From: Streptomyces pactum
Lineage (GTDB): Bacteria > Actinomycetota > Actinomycetes > Streptomycetales > Streptomycetaceae
Assembly (NCBI RefSeq): GCF_016031615.1
Contig: NZ_JACYXC010000001.1
Coordinates: forward strand, 1,550,001 to 1,614,000
Direction of reading: 5' to 3'
DNA length: 64,000 nucleotides
Of this stretch, positions 34,807 to 43,698 are shown piece by piece (the first letter of the stretch is position 1; every line of letters begins with the position of its first letter). Below the pieces are notes generated by a model. The model searched no databases. It saw only the letters and a list, made by a program, of their open reading frames with translations, and was not told the origin of the DNA. A program made the position numbers and the translations under genes.

Positions 34807-36744
34807 GTGGATACGACCCTGCAGGATCCGCTCGTCGGCCAGGTGCTCGACGGCCGCTACCGCGTCGACGCGCGGATCGCCGTGGGCGGGATGGCCACCG
34901 TCTACCGGGCTCTGGACACCCGCCTGGACCGGGTGGTCGCCCTCAAGGTGATGCACCCCTCGCTCGCCGCCGACGCGGCGTTCGTGGAGCGCTTCATCCG
35001 CGAGGCGAAGTCCGTGGCCCGGCTCGCGCACACCAACGTGGTCGGCGTCTTCGACCAGGGGACCGACGGCGGTTACGTCTTCCTGGCGATGGAGTACGTG
35101 GCCGGGTGCACGCTGCGGGACGTCCTGCGGGAGCGCGGTGCCCTCCAGCCGCGGGCGGCGCTGGACATCCTGGAGCCGATGCTCGCGGCGCTGGGCGCGG
35201 CCCACCGGGCCGGCTTCGTGCACCGCGACGTGAAGCCGGAGAACGTGCTGATCGGGGACGACGGCCGGGTCAAGGTCGCCGACTTCGGGCTCGCCCGTCC
35301 CGTCGACGCGGCCACCGGCACCGACACCCAGTCGATCATGGGCACGGTCTCCTACCTGGCCCCGGAGCAGATCGAGCACGGCAGCGCCGACACCCGGGCG
35401 GACGTCTACGCCTGCGGTGTGGTGCTGTACGAGATGCTCACCGGCGCCAAGCCGCACGACGGCGGCACCCCGGCGCAGATCCTCTTCCAGCACCTGCACG
35501 AGGACGTGCCGCCGCCGTCCGCGGTGGCGCCGGGGCTGGCACCCGGCCTGGACGGGCTGGTGGCCCGGGCCGCCGCCCGCGAGCCGGAGCGGCGGCCGCC
35601 GGACGCGGTGGAGCTGCTGGGGGTGGTCCGTGCGGCGCGGGCCGCGCTCACCGACGCCGAGCTGGACCGCGTGCCGCCCGGGGCCCGGGACGGGGAGCGG
35701 GACCGCTCCGAGGACCGCACCACCGTGATCGCCCGGCCGCCGGCCGCCGGGGCCGGGCCCGGGCATCAGGCGGACGCGCCGGGCCGCACCAGCCGGCTGG
35801 AGCGCCCGCCGGCGCCCCCGGCCGGCCCGGCCGGTGCCGGGTGGCGCGACCGGCTGCGCCGCCGCCGGCTCCTGGCGCTGATCGCGGCGGTGCTGGTGGC
35901 CCTGGGCGTCGGGGCCGGCGTCTGGTACATCAGCGCCGGACAGTTCACCAAGGTGCCCGGGGTGATCGGACTGCCGCAGGCGGAGGCGGAGCGGAAGCTG
36001 GACGGCGAGGGCCTGGACGCCGAGATCGTCCGCGAGTTCAGTGACGTGGTGCCCAAGGGCAAGGTCATCGAGACCGACCCCGGGGTCGGCGAGCGCATCC
36101 GCAACACCGGCACCGTGACGCTGCGGATCTCCCAGGGCCCGCCGCGGACCGAGGTGCCCAACGTGGTGGGCATGCCGCTGACCGAGGCGAAGGCGAAGAT
36201 CAAGGACGCGGGGCTGACCGTGGGCAAGGTGACCCGGCGGTTCAGCGACGAGACCCCGGCGGGCCGGGTGCTCGCCACCGACCCGGGCGCCGGCACCGAG
36301 CGCAGGCCGGACAGCGCCGTGGCTCTCACCGTCAGCAAGGGCGAACCGATCGACGTCCCGGACGTGATCGGCGACCCGGGGGCCGACGCCGAGTCGGACC
36401 TGCACGAGGCGGGCTTCAAGGTCGAGTTCGCCGAGGAGCGGGTGTTCTCCGAGCAGGACGCCGGTGCGGTCGCCGAGCAGAGCCCGGCGGAGGGCGAACA
36501 GGCCGCCCGCGGCGACACCATCACGCTGACCCTCTCCAAGGGCCCGCGGATGATCGAGGTGCCGGATGTCGAGGGCGACGACGTGGACGACGCCCAGGAG
36601 GAGCTGGAGGCGCTGGGCTTCGAGGTCCATGTGGACCGTCCGCTGCTCTTCCCCGGCAAGACGGTGACCGACCAGTCGGTGGACGCCGGCGAGAAGGCCC
36701 CGGAGGGCAGCGAGATCACCCTCAAGGTGAAGGGCGTCCTCTGA
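34807..36744 (+). CDS. PASTA-domain Ser/Thr protein kinase
   Basis: This is a membrane kinase of 645 residues of the PknB/PrkC type. The kinase domain (about 18-290) has the glycine loop VGGMATV at 26-32, Lys47, HRDVKPEN with Asp141 and DFG at 159-161. A disordered linker leads to one membrane helix (about 357-378) and four PASTA repeats (about 380-645) outside the cell. PASTA domains bind muropeptides or lipid II, so it probably couples wall status to phosphorylation of division and wall proteins. Four repeats is typical. The start is GTG 34807, 11 bases after the previous gene. Confidence 0.93.
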   Translation: MDTTLQDPLVGQVLDGRYRVDARIAVGGMATVYRALDTRLDRVVALKVMHPSLAADAAFVERFIREAKSVARLAHTNVVGVFDQGTDGGYVFLAMEYVAGCTLRDVLRERGALQPRAALDILEPMLAALGAAHRAGFVHRDVKPENVLIGDDGRVKVADFGLARPVDAATGTDTQSIMGTVSYLAPEQIEHGSADTRADVYACGVVLYEMLTGAKPHDGGTPAQILFQHLHEDVPPPSAVAPGLAPGLDGLVARAAAREPERRPPDAVELLGVVRAARAALTDAELDRVPPGARDGERDRSEDRTTVIARPPAAGAGPGHQADAPGRTSRLERPPAPPAGPAGAGWRDRLRRRRLLALIAAVLVALGVGAGVWYISAGQFTKVPGVIGLPQAEAERKLDGEGLDAEIVREFSDVVPKGKVIETDPGVGERIRNTGTVTLRISQGPPRTEVPNVVGMPLTEAKAKIKDAGLTVGKVTRRFSDETPAGRVLATDPGAGTERRPDSAVALTVSKGEPIDVPDVIGDPGADAESDLHEAGFKVEFAEERVFSEQDAGAVAEQSPAEGEQAARGDTITLTLSKGPRMIEVPDVEGDDVDDAQEELEALGFEVHVDRPLLFPGKTVTDQSVDAGEKAPEGSEITLKVKGVL

Positions 36745-36844
36745 CCGTCGCCCCCGGCGCCGGCGACCGCCGCTCGGTCCCGCCGCCCCGGCGCACACAC
36801 CGCCGCTCGGCCCCCGCGGGCCGGGCGGCGGTCCGCGTTCCGGC

Positions 36845-36885
36845 GGCCGTCCCGGGCGCGGCGGTACGCCGGGCCCGGGACGGCC
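36845..36885. terminator. hairpin terminator after PASTA kinase
   Basis: GGCCGTCCCGGGC pairs with GCCCGGGACGGCC, and the stem continues inward with CGGCG/CGCCG after one G-G mismatch around a three-base loop. It starts 100 bases beyond the kinase stop. Confidence 0.65.
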
Positions 36886-37043
36886 CCGGCCCAGGGCGGG
36901 TCTCCGGACGCCCGCCCCGGAGATCACCCCGCACCGTGCCGACCGGGCGTGATCCGGCGGGTCCGACCGGAGGAGCCCCCGCGCCGGCCGGTGCGGCGGG
37001 CCCGGTGCCGGGCGGACCGGCGCGGCCTGGCACCCTGGATACG

Positions 37044-37940
37044 GTGAGCACGTCTGCTACTCCCCCCGGCGCCGGAGCCCTCCGCGCCCGCAACCCGGTC
37101 GGCGCCCATGTGAAGGTGGCCGGCGGCCTGGCCACCACCGGTCTGTCCTACGCCCGGGACATCGGGGCGGAGGCCGTCCAGGTCTTCGTCGCCAACCCCC
37201 GCGGCTGGGCGACCCCGGCCGGCACCCCGGCCCAGGACGAGAGGTTCCGGGCCGGCTGCGCCGAGCAGGCGCTCCCCGCGTACATCCACGCGCCCTACCT
37301 GATCAACTTCGGCTCGCACACCCCGGCCACCGTGGAGAGCTCCGTCGCCTCCCTGCGGCACTCGCTGCGCCGCGGCCGGGCCATCGGTGCGCTGGGGGTC
37401 GTGGTGCACACCGGGTCGGCCACCGGCGGGCGGAGCCGCGCCGAGGCCCTGGCCCAGGTGCGGGAGCGGATGCTGCCGCTGCTGGAGGAGCTGGACCACC
37501 CGGACGACCCGTGGCTGCTGCTGGAGCCCACCGCCGGACAGGGCGCCTCGCTCTGCTCGCTGGTGGCCGACCTCGGACCGTACTTCGAGGCGCTGGACCG
37601 CCACCCCCGGCTGGGCGTCTGCCTCGACACCTGCCACGTCTTCGCCGCCGGGCACGACCTGGCCGCCCCGGGCGGGGTGAAGCGGACCCTGGACGAGCTG
37701 GTCCAGGTGGCCGGCGAGGGCCGGCTGAAGCTGATCCACGCCAACGACTCCAAGGACGTGGTGGGCGCGCACAAGGACCGGCACGAGAACATCGGCGCCG
37801 GGCACATCGGGGCCGAGCCGTTCCGGGAGCTGTTCGCCCATCCGGCGACCGAGGGGGTGCCGCTGGTGATCGAGACGCCGGGGCCGCAGGAGAAGTACGC
37901 GGCCGACATCGCGCGGCTCAAGGCGCTGCGGGACGGCTGA
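37044..37940 (+). CDS. nfo: endonuclease IV (deoxyribonuclease IV)
   Basis: This is an AP endonuclease of base excision repair with a trinuclear zinc TIM barrel. The protein has 298 residues. Metal ligands and family motifs are all visible: VGAHVKVAGG, IHAPYLINFG, VVHTGS, LLEPTAGQG, CLDTCHVFAAGHD, IHANDSKD, DRHENIGAGHIG and VIETPG. The GTG at 37044 starts the conserved part eighteen residues later. The frame is open 108 bases further upstream but there the codons look non-coding. No ribosome site is clear. Confidence 0.92.
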   Translation: MSTSATPPGAGALRARNPVGAHVKVAGGLATTGLSYARDIGAEAVQVFVANPRGWATPAGTPAQDERFRAGCAEQALPAYIHAPYLINFGSHTPATVESSVASLRHSLRRGRAIGALGVVVHTGSATGGRSRAEALAQVRERMLPLLEELDHPDDPWLLLEPTAGQGASLCSLVADLGPYFEALDRHPRLGVCLDTCHVFAAGHDLAAPGGVKRTLDELVQVAGEGRLKLIHANDSKDVVGAHKDRHENIGAGHIGAEPFRELFAHPATEGVPLVIETPGPQEKYAADIARLKALRDG

Positions 37941-38106
37941 CGGCCGACCGGCACCGGTCGTGACCCCCGTCCGCCGCGGAGCACCCCGGGCCGCGGCTCG
38001 CCCCGGGAGCGCCACGGGCCACGGCTCGCCCGGGGGCCCGTTCGGTCCGGCCCCAGCCGTGCCGGAGCCACCACCGGCCCATGAACCGTGCGGCCCGGGG
38101 CACGGC

Positions 38107-38138
38107 ACCGGTCCGGCGGGCAGCTCCGCCGGGCCGGT
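38107..38138. terminator. hairpin terminator between convergent genes
   Basis: ACCGGTCCGGCGG and CCGCCGGGCCGGT form a 13-base stem (one T-G wobble) with a six-base loop, between the endonuclease IV gene and the sulfite-oxidase-like gene. Both can use it. Confidence 0.55.
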
Positions 38139-38175
38139 CGGCGGGCCCACGGCGGGGCTGCCCGCCGGGCCCGGG

Positions 38176-38799
38176 CTACAGCTCGGGGCCGTCCCCCGGC
38201 TCCTCCTGGTAGGAGTAGCGCTGCTCACGCCAGGGGTCGCCGATGTTGTGGTAGCCGCGCTCCTCCCAGAAGCCGCGGCGGTCCGCCGTCATGTACTCCA
38301 CGCCGCGCACCCACTTCGGCCCCTTCCAGGCGTACAGGTGGGGCACGATCAGCCGGACCGGGAAGCCGTGCTCGGCGGTGAGCACCTCACCGTCCCGGTG
38401 GGTGGCGAAGATGGTCTTCTCGGACGCGAAATCGGACAGCCGCAGGTTGGAGCTGAACCCGTACTCGGCCCACACCATGACGTGGGTGACCTCCGGCGCC
38501 GGCGGGGCGAGCGCCAGGAAGGTGCCGGCCGCGACCCCGCCCCACTCCGCGCCGAGCATGCTGAACTTGGTGACACAGTGCAGGTCGGCCACGACGGTGG
38601 TGTAGGGCAGTGCCGAGAACTCGTCGTGCGTCCAGCTGCGCTTCTCCCCGTCGGCGGTCGCCCCGAAGACCCGGAACTCCCAGCGCTCCGGCCTGAACTT
38701 CGGGACCGGTCCGTAGTGCGTGACCGGCCAACCGCGCTGCAGCCGCTGCCCTGGGGGCAGCTGTGCGAGCTCCCCCTCACGGCTTTCCGACTGTCCCAT
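38176..38799 (-). CDS. sulfite oxidase-like molybdopterin oxidoreductase
   Basis: This protein of 207 residues consists only of the molybdopterin-binding (SUOX) fold. Cys75 in ADLHCVTKFSM is the predicted molybdenum ligand. GWPVTHYGPVP, MVWAEYGFSSNL, EHGFPVRLIVPHLYAWK and GVEYM are family marks. There is no heme or dimerisation domain and no Tat signal, so it is a small cytoplasmic-type member rather than MsrP. The electron partner and substrate are unknown. Confidence 0.88.
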   Translation of the reverse strand: MGQSESREGELAQLPPGQRLQRGWPVTHYGPVPKFRPERWEFRVFGATADGEKRSWTHDEFSALPYTTVVADLHCVTKFSMLGAEWGGVAAGTFLALAPPAPEVTHVMVWAEYGFSSNLRLSDFASEKTIFATHRDGEVLTAEHGFPVRLIVPHLYAWKGPKWVRGVEYMTADRRGFWEERGYHNIGDPWREQRYSYQEEPGDGPEL

Positions 38800-38957
38800 G
38801 GGTCCATGGTGTCAGACCCCCGGGGGTGGTCATGACCAGCTCCGGGAGCAACCGGGCAGAACCCACTAAGCGTGAACTTACTGGACGGCTCTGTGGCGCG
38901 GTGCGAGGATGCGCGCACACCGGCCGTACTCCGCGCGCACAGGGAAGGAGCCCCTCG

Positions 38958-39437
38958 ATGCAGGGCGACCCCGAGGTCATCGAGTTCCTCAACGAACAGC
39001 TCACCGCCGAGCTGACCGCGATCAACCAGTACTTCCTGCACGCGAAGATGCAGGAGAACAACGGCTGGTACAAGCTCGCCAAGTACACCCGGCACGAGTC
39101 CTTCGACGAGATGAAGCACGCCGAGGTGCTCACCGACCGCATCCTCTTCCTGGAGGGCCTGCCGAACTACCAGCGGCTGTTCCACGTCCGGGTGGGCCAG
39201 ACGGTCACCGAGATGTTCCAGGCCGACCGGCAGATCGAGGTGGAGGCGATCGACCGGCTGCGGCGCGGCATCGAGGTGATGCGGGCCAAGGGGGACATCA
39301 CCTCGGCCAACATCTTCGAGTCGATCCTGGCCGACGAGGAGCACCACATCGACTACCTCGACACCCAGCTGGAGCTGGTGGAGAAACTGGGTGAGCCGCT
39401 CTACATCGCCCAGCTGATCGAGCAGCCGGAGACCTGA
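38958..39437 (+). CDS. bfr: bacterioferritin
   Basis: This is an iron-storage 24-mer subunit of 159 residues. The ferroxidase ligands Glu18, Glu51 and His54 are visible, as is Met52, the heme ligand. The later EEHHIDYLDTQLELVEKLGE segment completes the second half of the site. The ATG at 38958 has GAAGGAG at 38944-38950; the frame is open upstream but in non-coding-like sequence. It is convergent with the ferredoxin gene that should help release its iron. Confidence 0.95.
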   Translation: MQGDPEVIEFLNEQLTAELTAINQYFLHAKMQENNGWYKLAKYTRHESFDEMKHAEVLTDRILFLEGLPNYQRLFHVRVGQTVTEMFQADRQIEVEAIDRLRRGIEVMRAKGDITSANIFESILADEEHHIDYLDTQLELVEKLGEPLYIAQLIEQPET

Positions 39438-39466
39438 CCGGACCGGCCCGGGCGACGGACCGGAAG

Positions 39467-39486
39467 CCGTCCCGCCCCGGGGACGG
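39467..39486. terminator. short hairpin between bfr and bfd-type gene
   Basis: CCGTCCC and GGGACGG form a seven-base stem with a six-base loop 30 bases after the bacterioferritin stop. This is a weak to moderate terminator. Confidence 0.4.
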
Positions 39487-39559
39487 GAACCGCGTGCCGC
39501 CCGGGCGGCCGGCCGGCGATGGTGTCCGCCCCGCGGACGTCAGGAGAGGCCGGGGCCGC

Positions 39560-39841
39560 TCATGCGGCGGCCCCGCCGCGCAGCGGCAGGGGGTCCGGTA
39601 CGCCGGGGATCCGCGTCGGGGTGTCGGGCGCCAGCGCGGCGGCCGCGGACTCACCCTTGTCGATCATCTCCCGCCGGGGGCAGTTGCCCCGGCCCAGCAG
39701 CGCCTGGATGCGGCGCACACAGGACCCGCAGTCGGTGCCGGCCTTGCAGGCGCCGGCTATCTGCCGGGGGGTGCAGGCGCCGGACTCCGCATGCGCGAGT
39801 ACCTGCTTCTCGGTGATGCCGAAGCACGAGCAGACGTACAC
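39560..39841 (-). CDS. bacterioferritin-associated ferredoxin (BFD-like, [2Fe-2S])
   Basis: This protein of 93 residues begins YVCSCFGITEKQV and continues with AGTDCGSCVRRIQ. Cys4, Cys6, Cys38 and Cys41 are the BFD [2Fe-2S] ligands. Such proteins take electrons to bacterioferritin to mobilise Fe2+. The GTG at 39841 has AGGAG six bases upstream, so I reject the longer open frame. An iron box lies 34 bases upstream, so it is likely induced when iron is scarce, opposite to the storage gene next door. Confidence 0.92.
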   Translation of the reverse strand: MYVCSCFGITEKQVLAHAESGACTPRQIAGACKAGTDCGSCVRRIQALLGRGNCPRREMIDKGESAAAALAPDTPTRIPGVPDPLPLRGGAAA

Positions 39842-39874
39842 GCGGATCTCCTGAACGCTCAGGCCGTTGATCGA

Positions 39875-39893
39875 TAAGGTAACCCTAACCTTA
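39875..39893 (-). promoter_or_regulatory. DmdR1/IdeR-type iron box
   Basis: TAAGGTTAGGGTTACCTTA is a near-palindromic 19-mer close to the actinobacterial DtxR-family consensus (TTAGGTTAGGCTAACCTAA). It stands in strongly GC-rich DNA, just upstream of the BFD-like gene where its promoter should be. Confidence 0.82.
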
Positions 39894-40002
39894 CCCGCCC
39901 CGGCGTCCGGGGCAACAGCGCGAAGGGGCGCGGATCGCTGTGATCCGCGCCCCATTCGTCCTTTTCGATCTTCGGCTCACGGCGCCGCGGCGCCGGCCCC
40001 GG

Positions 40003-41352
40003 CTACTGGTCCCGGTACATCTCCGCGACCAGGAACGCCAGGTCCAGCGACTGGCTGCGGTTGAGCCGCGGGTCGCAGGCGGTCTCGTAGCGCTGGTGCA
40101 GGTCGTCCACGAAGATCTCGTCGCCGCCGCCCACGCACTCGGTGACGTCGTCGCCGGTCAGCTCCACGTGGATGCCGCCCGGGTGCGTCCCGAGGTGCTT
40201 GTGCACCTCGAAGAAGCCCTTGACCTCGTCGAGCACGTCGTCGAAGCGCCGGGTCTTGTGCCCGGAGGCCGCCTCGAAGGTGTTGCCGTGCATCGGGTCG
40301 CAGATCCACACCACCTGGGCCCCGGAGGCGGTCACCTTCTCCACCAGCTCCGGCAGCCGGTCGCGGATCTTGCCCGCGCCCATCCGGGTGATGAAGGTCA
40401 GCCGGCCCGGCTCCCGCTCCGGGTCCAGCCGGTCGATCAGGGTGAGGGCCTCCTCCACGGTGGTGGTCGGGCCGAGCTTCACCCCGATCGGGTTGCGGAT
40501 CCGGGAGGCGAACTCGATGTGCGCCCCGTCCAGCTGCCGGGTGCGCTCACCGATCCACAGCATGTGCGCCGAGACGTCGTAGAGCCGGCCGGTCCGCGAG
40601 TCGGTGCGGGTCAGCGCCGACTCGTAGTCCAGGATCAGCGCCTCGTGCGAGGAGTAGAACTCCACGGTGCGGAACTCCTCCGGGTCCGCGCCGCAGGCGT
40701 TCATGAAGTTCATCGCCCGGTCGATCTCACGGGCCAGCGCCTCGTAGCGCTGCCCGGCCGGGGAGGACTTCACGAAGTCCTGATTCCACGCGTGCACCTG
40801 GCGCAGGTCCGCGTAACCGCCGGTGGTGAAGGCGCGGACCAGGTTCAGCGTCGAGGCGGAGGCGTGGTACATCCGCTTCAGCCGCTGCGGGTCCGGAATG
40901 CGGGCCTCGGGGGTGAACTCGAAGCCGTTGACCGAGTCGCCCCGGTAGGTGGGCAGGGTGACCCCGTCCCGGGTCTCGGTGGGCTTGGAACGCGGCTTGC
41001 TGTACTGGCCGGCGATCCGGCCCACCTTCACCACCGGGACCGACCCGGCGTAGGTGAGCACGGCACCCATCTGGAGCAGCGTCTTCAGCTTGTTGCGGAT
41101 CTGGTCCGCGCCCACCGCGTCGAACGCCTCGGCGCAGTCACCGCCCTGCAGCAGGAACGCCTCACCCCGGGCGACGGCTCCCAGGCGGGTACGCAGCTGG
41201 TCGCACTCGCCGGCGAAGACGAGCGGGGGATAGGACTCCAGCTCGGCGATGACATCGCGCAGAGCCTCGTGGTCCGGCCAGTCGGGCTGCTGCGCCGCGG
41301 GCAGGGAGCGCCAGGTGTGGTCCCCGGCGTGGGTTTCAGCGTTCACGGTCAC
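40003..41352 (-). CDS. class II DAHP synthase
   Basis: This enzyme condenses phosphoenolpyruvate and erythrose 4-phosphate, the first step of aromatic biosynthesis. The protein has 449 residues and is of the plant/actinobacterial class II type. Motifs include LLQGGDCAEAF with the metal-binding cysteine, VVKVGRIAGQYSKPRS, FYSSHEALILDYE, PIGVKLGPT, VWICDPMHGNT and GGIHVELTGDDVTEC. The GTG at 41352 is preceded by TACTGT six bases upstream, which implies a leaderless mRNA. It is divergent from the Trp-controlled anthranilate synthase gene, so the two branches of aromatic flow share a control region. Confidence 0.95.
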   Translation of the reverse strand: MTVNAETHAGDHTWRSLPAAQQPDWPDHEALRDVIAELESYPPLVFAGECDQLRTRLGAVARGEAFLLQGGDCAEAFDAVGADQIRNKLKTLLQMGAVLTYAGSVPVVKVGRIAGQYSKPRSKPTETRDGVTLPTYRGDSVNGFEFTPEARIPDPQRLKRMYHASASTLNLVRAFTTGGYADLRQVHAWNQDFVKSSPAGQRYEALAREIDRAMNFMNACGADPEEFRTVEFYSSHEALILDYESALTRTDSRTGRLYDVSAHMLWIGERTRQLDGAHIEFASRIRNPIGVKLGPTTTVEEALTLIDRLDPEREPGRLTFITRMGAGKIRDRLPELVEKVTASGAQVVWICDPMHGNTFEAASGHKTRRFDDVLDEVKGFFEVHKHLGTHPGGIHVELTGDDVTECVGGGDEIFVDDLHQRYETACDPRLNRSQSLDLAFLVAEMYRDQ

Positions 41353-41358
41353 GCGTCA

Positions 41359-41364
41359 ACAGTA
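41359..41364 (-). promoter_or_regulatory. -10 element of DAHP synthase, probable leaderless start
   Basis: TACTGT on the minus strand, six bases from the GTG at 41352. Confidence 0.5.
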
Positions 41365-41446
41365 CGGGGTCGGCGCCCGGCTCCGGCCCGGTGCCCACAA
41401 GATGAGACACCCGGTGGTACAGGACCGGCCACCCCGCGACGTCGGG

Positions 41447-41452
41447 TAGGGT
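41447..41452 (+). promoter_or_regulatory. -10 element of trpL, probable leaderless start
   Basis: TAGGGT ends seven bases before the leader-peptide ATG at 41460. Confidence 0.5.
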
Positions 41453-41459
41453 GCCGGAC

Positions 41460-41516
41460 ATGTTCGCACGACTGACCACGTTCTGGTGGTGGACCGCTCA
41501 TCCGGCGGCCCACTGA
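41460..41516 (+). CDS. trpL: Trp leader peptide
   Basis: An 18-residue peptide ending FWWWTAHPAAH, with three Trp codons in a row (41484-41492) in a short frame, just before an attenuator hairpin and an anthranilate synthase gene. I recall the WWWTAHPAAH ending as the conserved streptomycete Trp leader. Ribosome stalling at the Trp codons when Trp-tRNA is short should favour an antiterminator. The ATG probably coincides with the transcription start. Confidence 0.88.
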   Translation: MFARLTTFWWWTAHPAAH

Positions 41517-41540
41517 TCGCGCGTACATCCCATTCGCCAG

Positions 41541-41567
41541 CGAAGGCCGCCCGAGGGGCGGCCTTCG
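41541..41567 (+). terminator. trp attenuator hairpin
   Basis: CGAAGGCCGCC and its exact complement form an 11-base stem around a five-base loop, 24 bases after the leader peptide stop and 46 bases before the anthranilate synthase start. Confidence 0.75.
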
Positions 41568-41613
41568 GCGTATCCGGTGCCGGCCGTTCCTCCCCGCGAA
41601 AGGAACGATCACC

Positions 41614-43698
41614 GTGCACGACCCTGTCGAGACCGGCCCCGGCGGCCCCGCCGGCGCCGCCCCCCGCACCGCCGCGGACGCCGTCGTACGCCGGCTGCTG
41701 AGCGGCGCCTGCCCCTCCTTCGCCCTGCTGCACCGCCGCACCCCCGGCCTCTCCCCCGGCACCGGGGGGAGCGTGGAGGTGCTGGTCGGACCGGTCACCG
41801 AGGTGGACCGGCTCGCCGACATCCCGCTGCCCGCGGACGGGCCCGGCCGGGGCGGCCCGGTCCACGACGCGCTCGCCCTGGTGCCGTTCCGGCAGATCCG
41901 GGAGCGCGGCTTCGACGCGCCCGACGACGGCACGCCGCTGGCGGTGCTGCTGCCGACCGAGACCCACCGGCTGCCGCTCGCCGAGCTGCGGGACGCCCTC
42001 CCCGGCCACCGGGTGACCGTCACCGGCGGCGGGTTCGACGTCGCCGACGAGGAGTACGCCCGCACCGTGGAGCGGGTGGTGCGGGACGAGATCGGCACCG
42101 GCGAGGGCGCGAACTTCGTCATCCGCCGCACCTACCGCGGCGAGATCCCCGGCTACACGGTCGCCGACGCGCTGGCGCTCTTCCGGCGGCTGCTGGAGTC
42201 CGAGCGCGGGGCGTACTGGACCTATGTGGTCCACCTGGGCGGGCGGACGCTGGTCGGCGCCAGCCCGGAGGTGCACGTCCGGATGTCCGGCGGAACGGAC
42301 GGCCGGCCGCCGTCGGGGTCCGGTGACGGGGCGGGGGCGGACCTCGGGACGGCGGCCGGTGACGGGCCGGGCGCCGCCGGCGGGCCGCGGGCGGCCGGGA
42401 CGGTGGTCATGAACCCCATCAGCGGCACCTACCGCTACCCGCCCGAGGGGCCGGACGTCGCCGGGCTGCTGGAGTTCCTGCACGACCGCAAGGAGGTGGA
42501 GGAGCTGTCCATGGTGGTCGACGAGGAACTGAAGATGATGTGCACCGTCGGCGACATGGGCGGGGTGGTGGTGGGACCGCGGCTGCGGGAGATGGCCCAC
42601 CTGGCGCACACCGAGTACGAGCTGCGCGGCCGGTCCACGCTGGACGTGCGGGAGGTGCTGCGGGAGACGATGTTCGCGGCGACGGTCACCGGCTCCCCGG
42701 TGCAGAACGCCTGCCGGGTGATCCGGCGGTACGAGCCGCTGGACGCCGACGGGGTCGGGCGGGCCTACTACGCGGGCGCGCTGGCGCTCATCGGCCGGGA
42801 CGCCGGCGGCGCCCGGACGCTGGACTCGCCGATCCTCATCCGCACCGCGGACATCGACCGGACCGGACGGCTGCGGGTGCCGGTGGGGGCCACCCTGGTG
42901 CGGCGCTCCGACCCGCGGGCGGAGGTGGCCGAGACGCACGCCAAGGCCGCCGGGGTGCTGGCCGCGCTGGGGGTGCGCCCGGGGCCGGCCCGGTCCGCGG
43001 CGGCCGCCCCGGCGCTCGCCGACGACCCCCGGGTACGGGCCGCGCTGGACGCCCGCCGCGCGGACCTGGCTCCGTTCTGGCTGCGGATGCAGGACCGGCC
43101 GGCGGAGGTGACCGGCCGGGTGCTGGTGGTGGACGGGGAGGACACCTTCACCGCGATGCTGGCGCACCTGCTGCGGTCGTCCGGGGCGGCGGTCACCGTG
43201 CGCCGGTACGACGAGCCGGGGCTGCGGGAGGACGCCCTGGCACACCCCGGCCCGGTGGTGCTGGGCCCGGGGCCGGGCGACCCGGCGGACGCGGCCGACC
43301 CGAAGATGCGGCTGCTGGGGGACCTGGCCGGGCGGTTGCTGCGCGGGCACCGGCACGGGGTGCTGGGGGTGTGCCTGGGGCACGAGCTGATCGCGGCCGA
43401 GCTGGGGCTGGAGCTGGTCCGCAAGGCGGTGCCGTACCAGGGTGCCCAGACCCGCATCGACCTGTTCGGCCGGGCCGAGACGGTGGGCTTCTACAACAGC
43501 TTCACCGCCCGCTGCGACGACCGGGCGGCGGCCGGGCTGGCGCTGCGCGGGGTCGAGGTGAGCCGCGACCCGGCCACCGGCGAGGTGCACGCGCTGCGCG
43601 GCCCGGGCTTCGCCTCGGTGCAGTTCCACCCGGAGTCGGTGCTGACCCGCAACGGCGCGGCGATCACGGCGGAGCTGCTGGCGGCGGTCCTGGTGTGA
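41614..43698 (+). CDS. anthranilate synthase, TrpE-TrpG fusion
   Basis: Chorismate and glutamine are converted to anthranilate. The fused protein has 694 residues: a TrpE-like chorismate domain (about 1-450; GEGANFVIRRTY, VVMNPISGTYRYP, EELSMVVDEELKMM) and a class I glutamine amidotransferase domain (about 505-694) with nucleophile Cys587 (GVCLGHE) and the His672/Glu674 pair (FHPES). Such fusions also occur in phenazine and antibiotic clusters, but the Trp leader and core location point to primary tryptophan supply. The GTG start has AAAGGAACG upstream. Confidence 0.92.
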   Translation: MHDPVETGPGGPAGAAPRTAADAVVRRLLSGACPSFALLHRRTPGLSPGTGGSVEVLVGPVTEVDRLADIPLPADGPGRGGPVHDALALVPFRQIRERGFDAPDDGTPLAVLLPTETHRLPLAELRDALPGHRVTVTGGGFDVADEEYARTVERVVRDEIGTGEGANFVIRRTYRGEIPGYTVADALALFRRLLESERGAYWTYVVHLGGRTLVGASPEVHVRMSGGTDGRPPSGSGDGAGADLGTAAGDGPGAAGGPRAAGTVVMNPISGTYRYPPEGPDVAGLLEFLHDRKEVEELSMVVDEELKMMCTVGDMGGVVVGPRLREMAHLAHTEYELRGRSTLDVREVLRETMFAATVTGSPVQNACRVIRRYEPLDADGVGRAYYAGALALIGRDAGGARTLDSPILIRTADIDRTGRLRVPVGATLVRRSDPRAEVAETHAKAAGVLAALGVRPGPARSAAAAPALADDPRVRAALDARRADLAPFWLRMQDRPAEVTGRVLVVDGEDTFTAMLAHLLRSSGAAVTVRRYDEPGLREDALAHPGPVVLGPGPGDPADAADPKMRLLGDLAGRLLRGHRHGVLGVCLGHELIAAELGLELVRKAVPYQGAQTRIDLFGRAETVGFYNSFTARCDDRAAAGLALRGVEVSRDPATGEVHALRGPGFASVQFHPESVLTRNGAAITAELLAAVLV

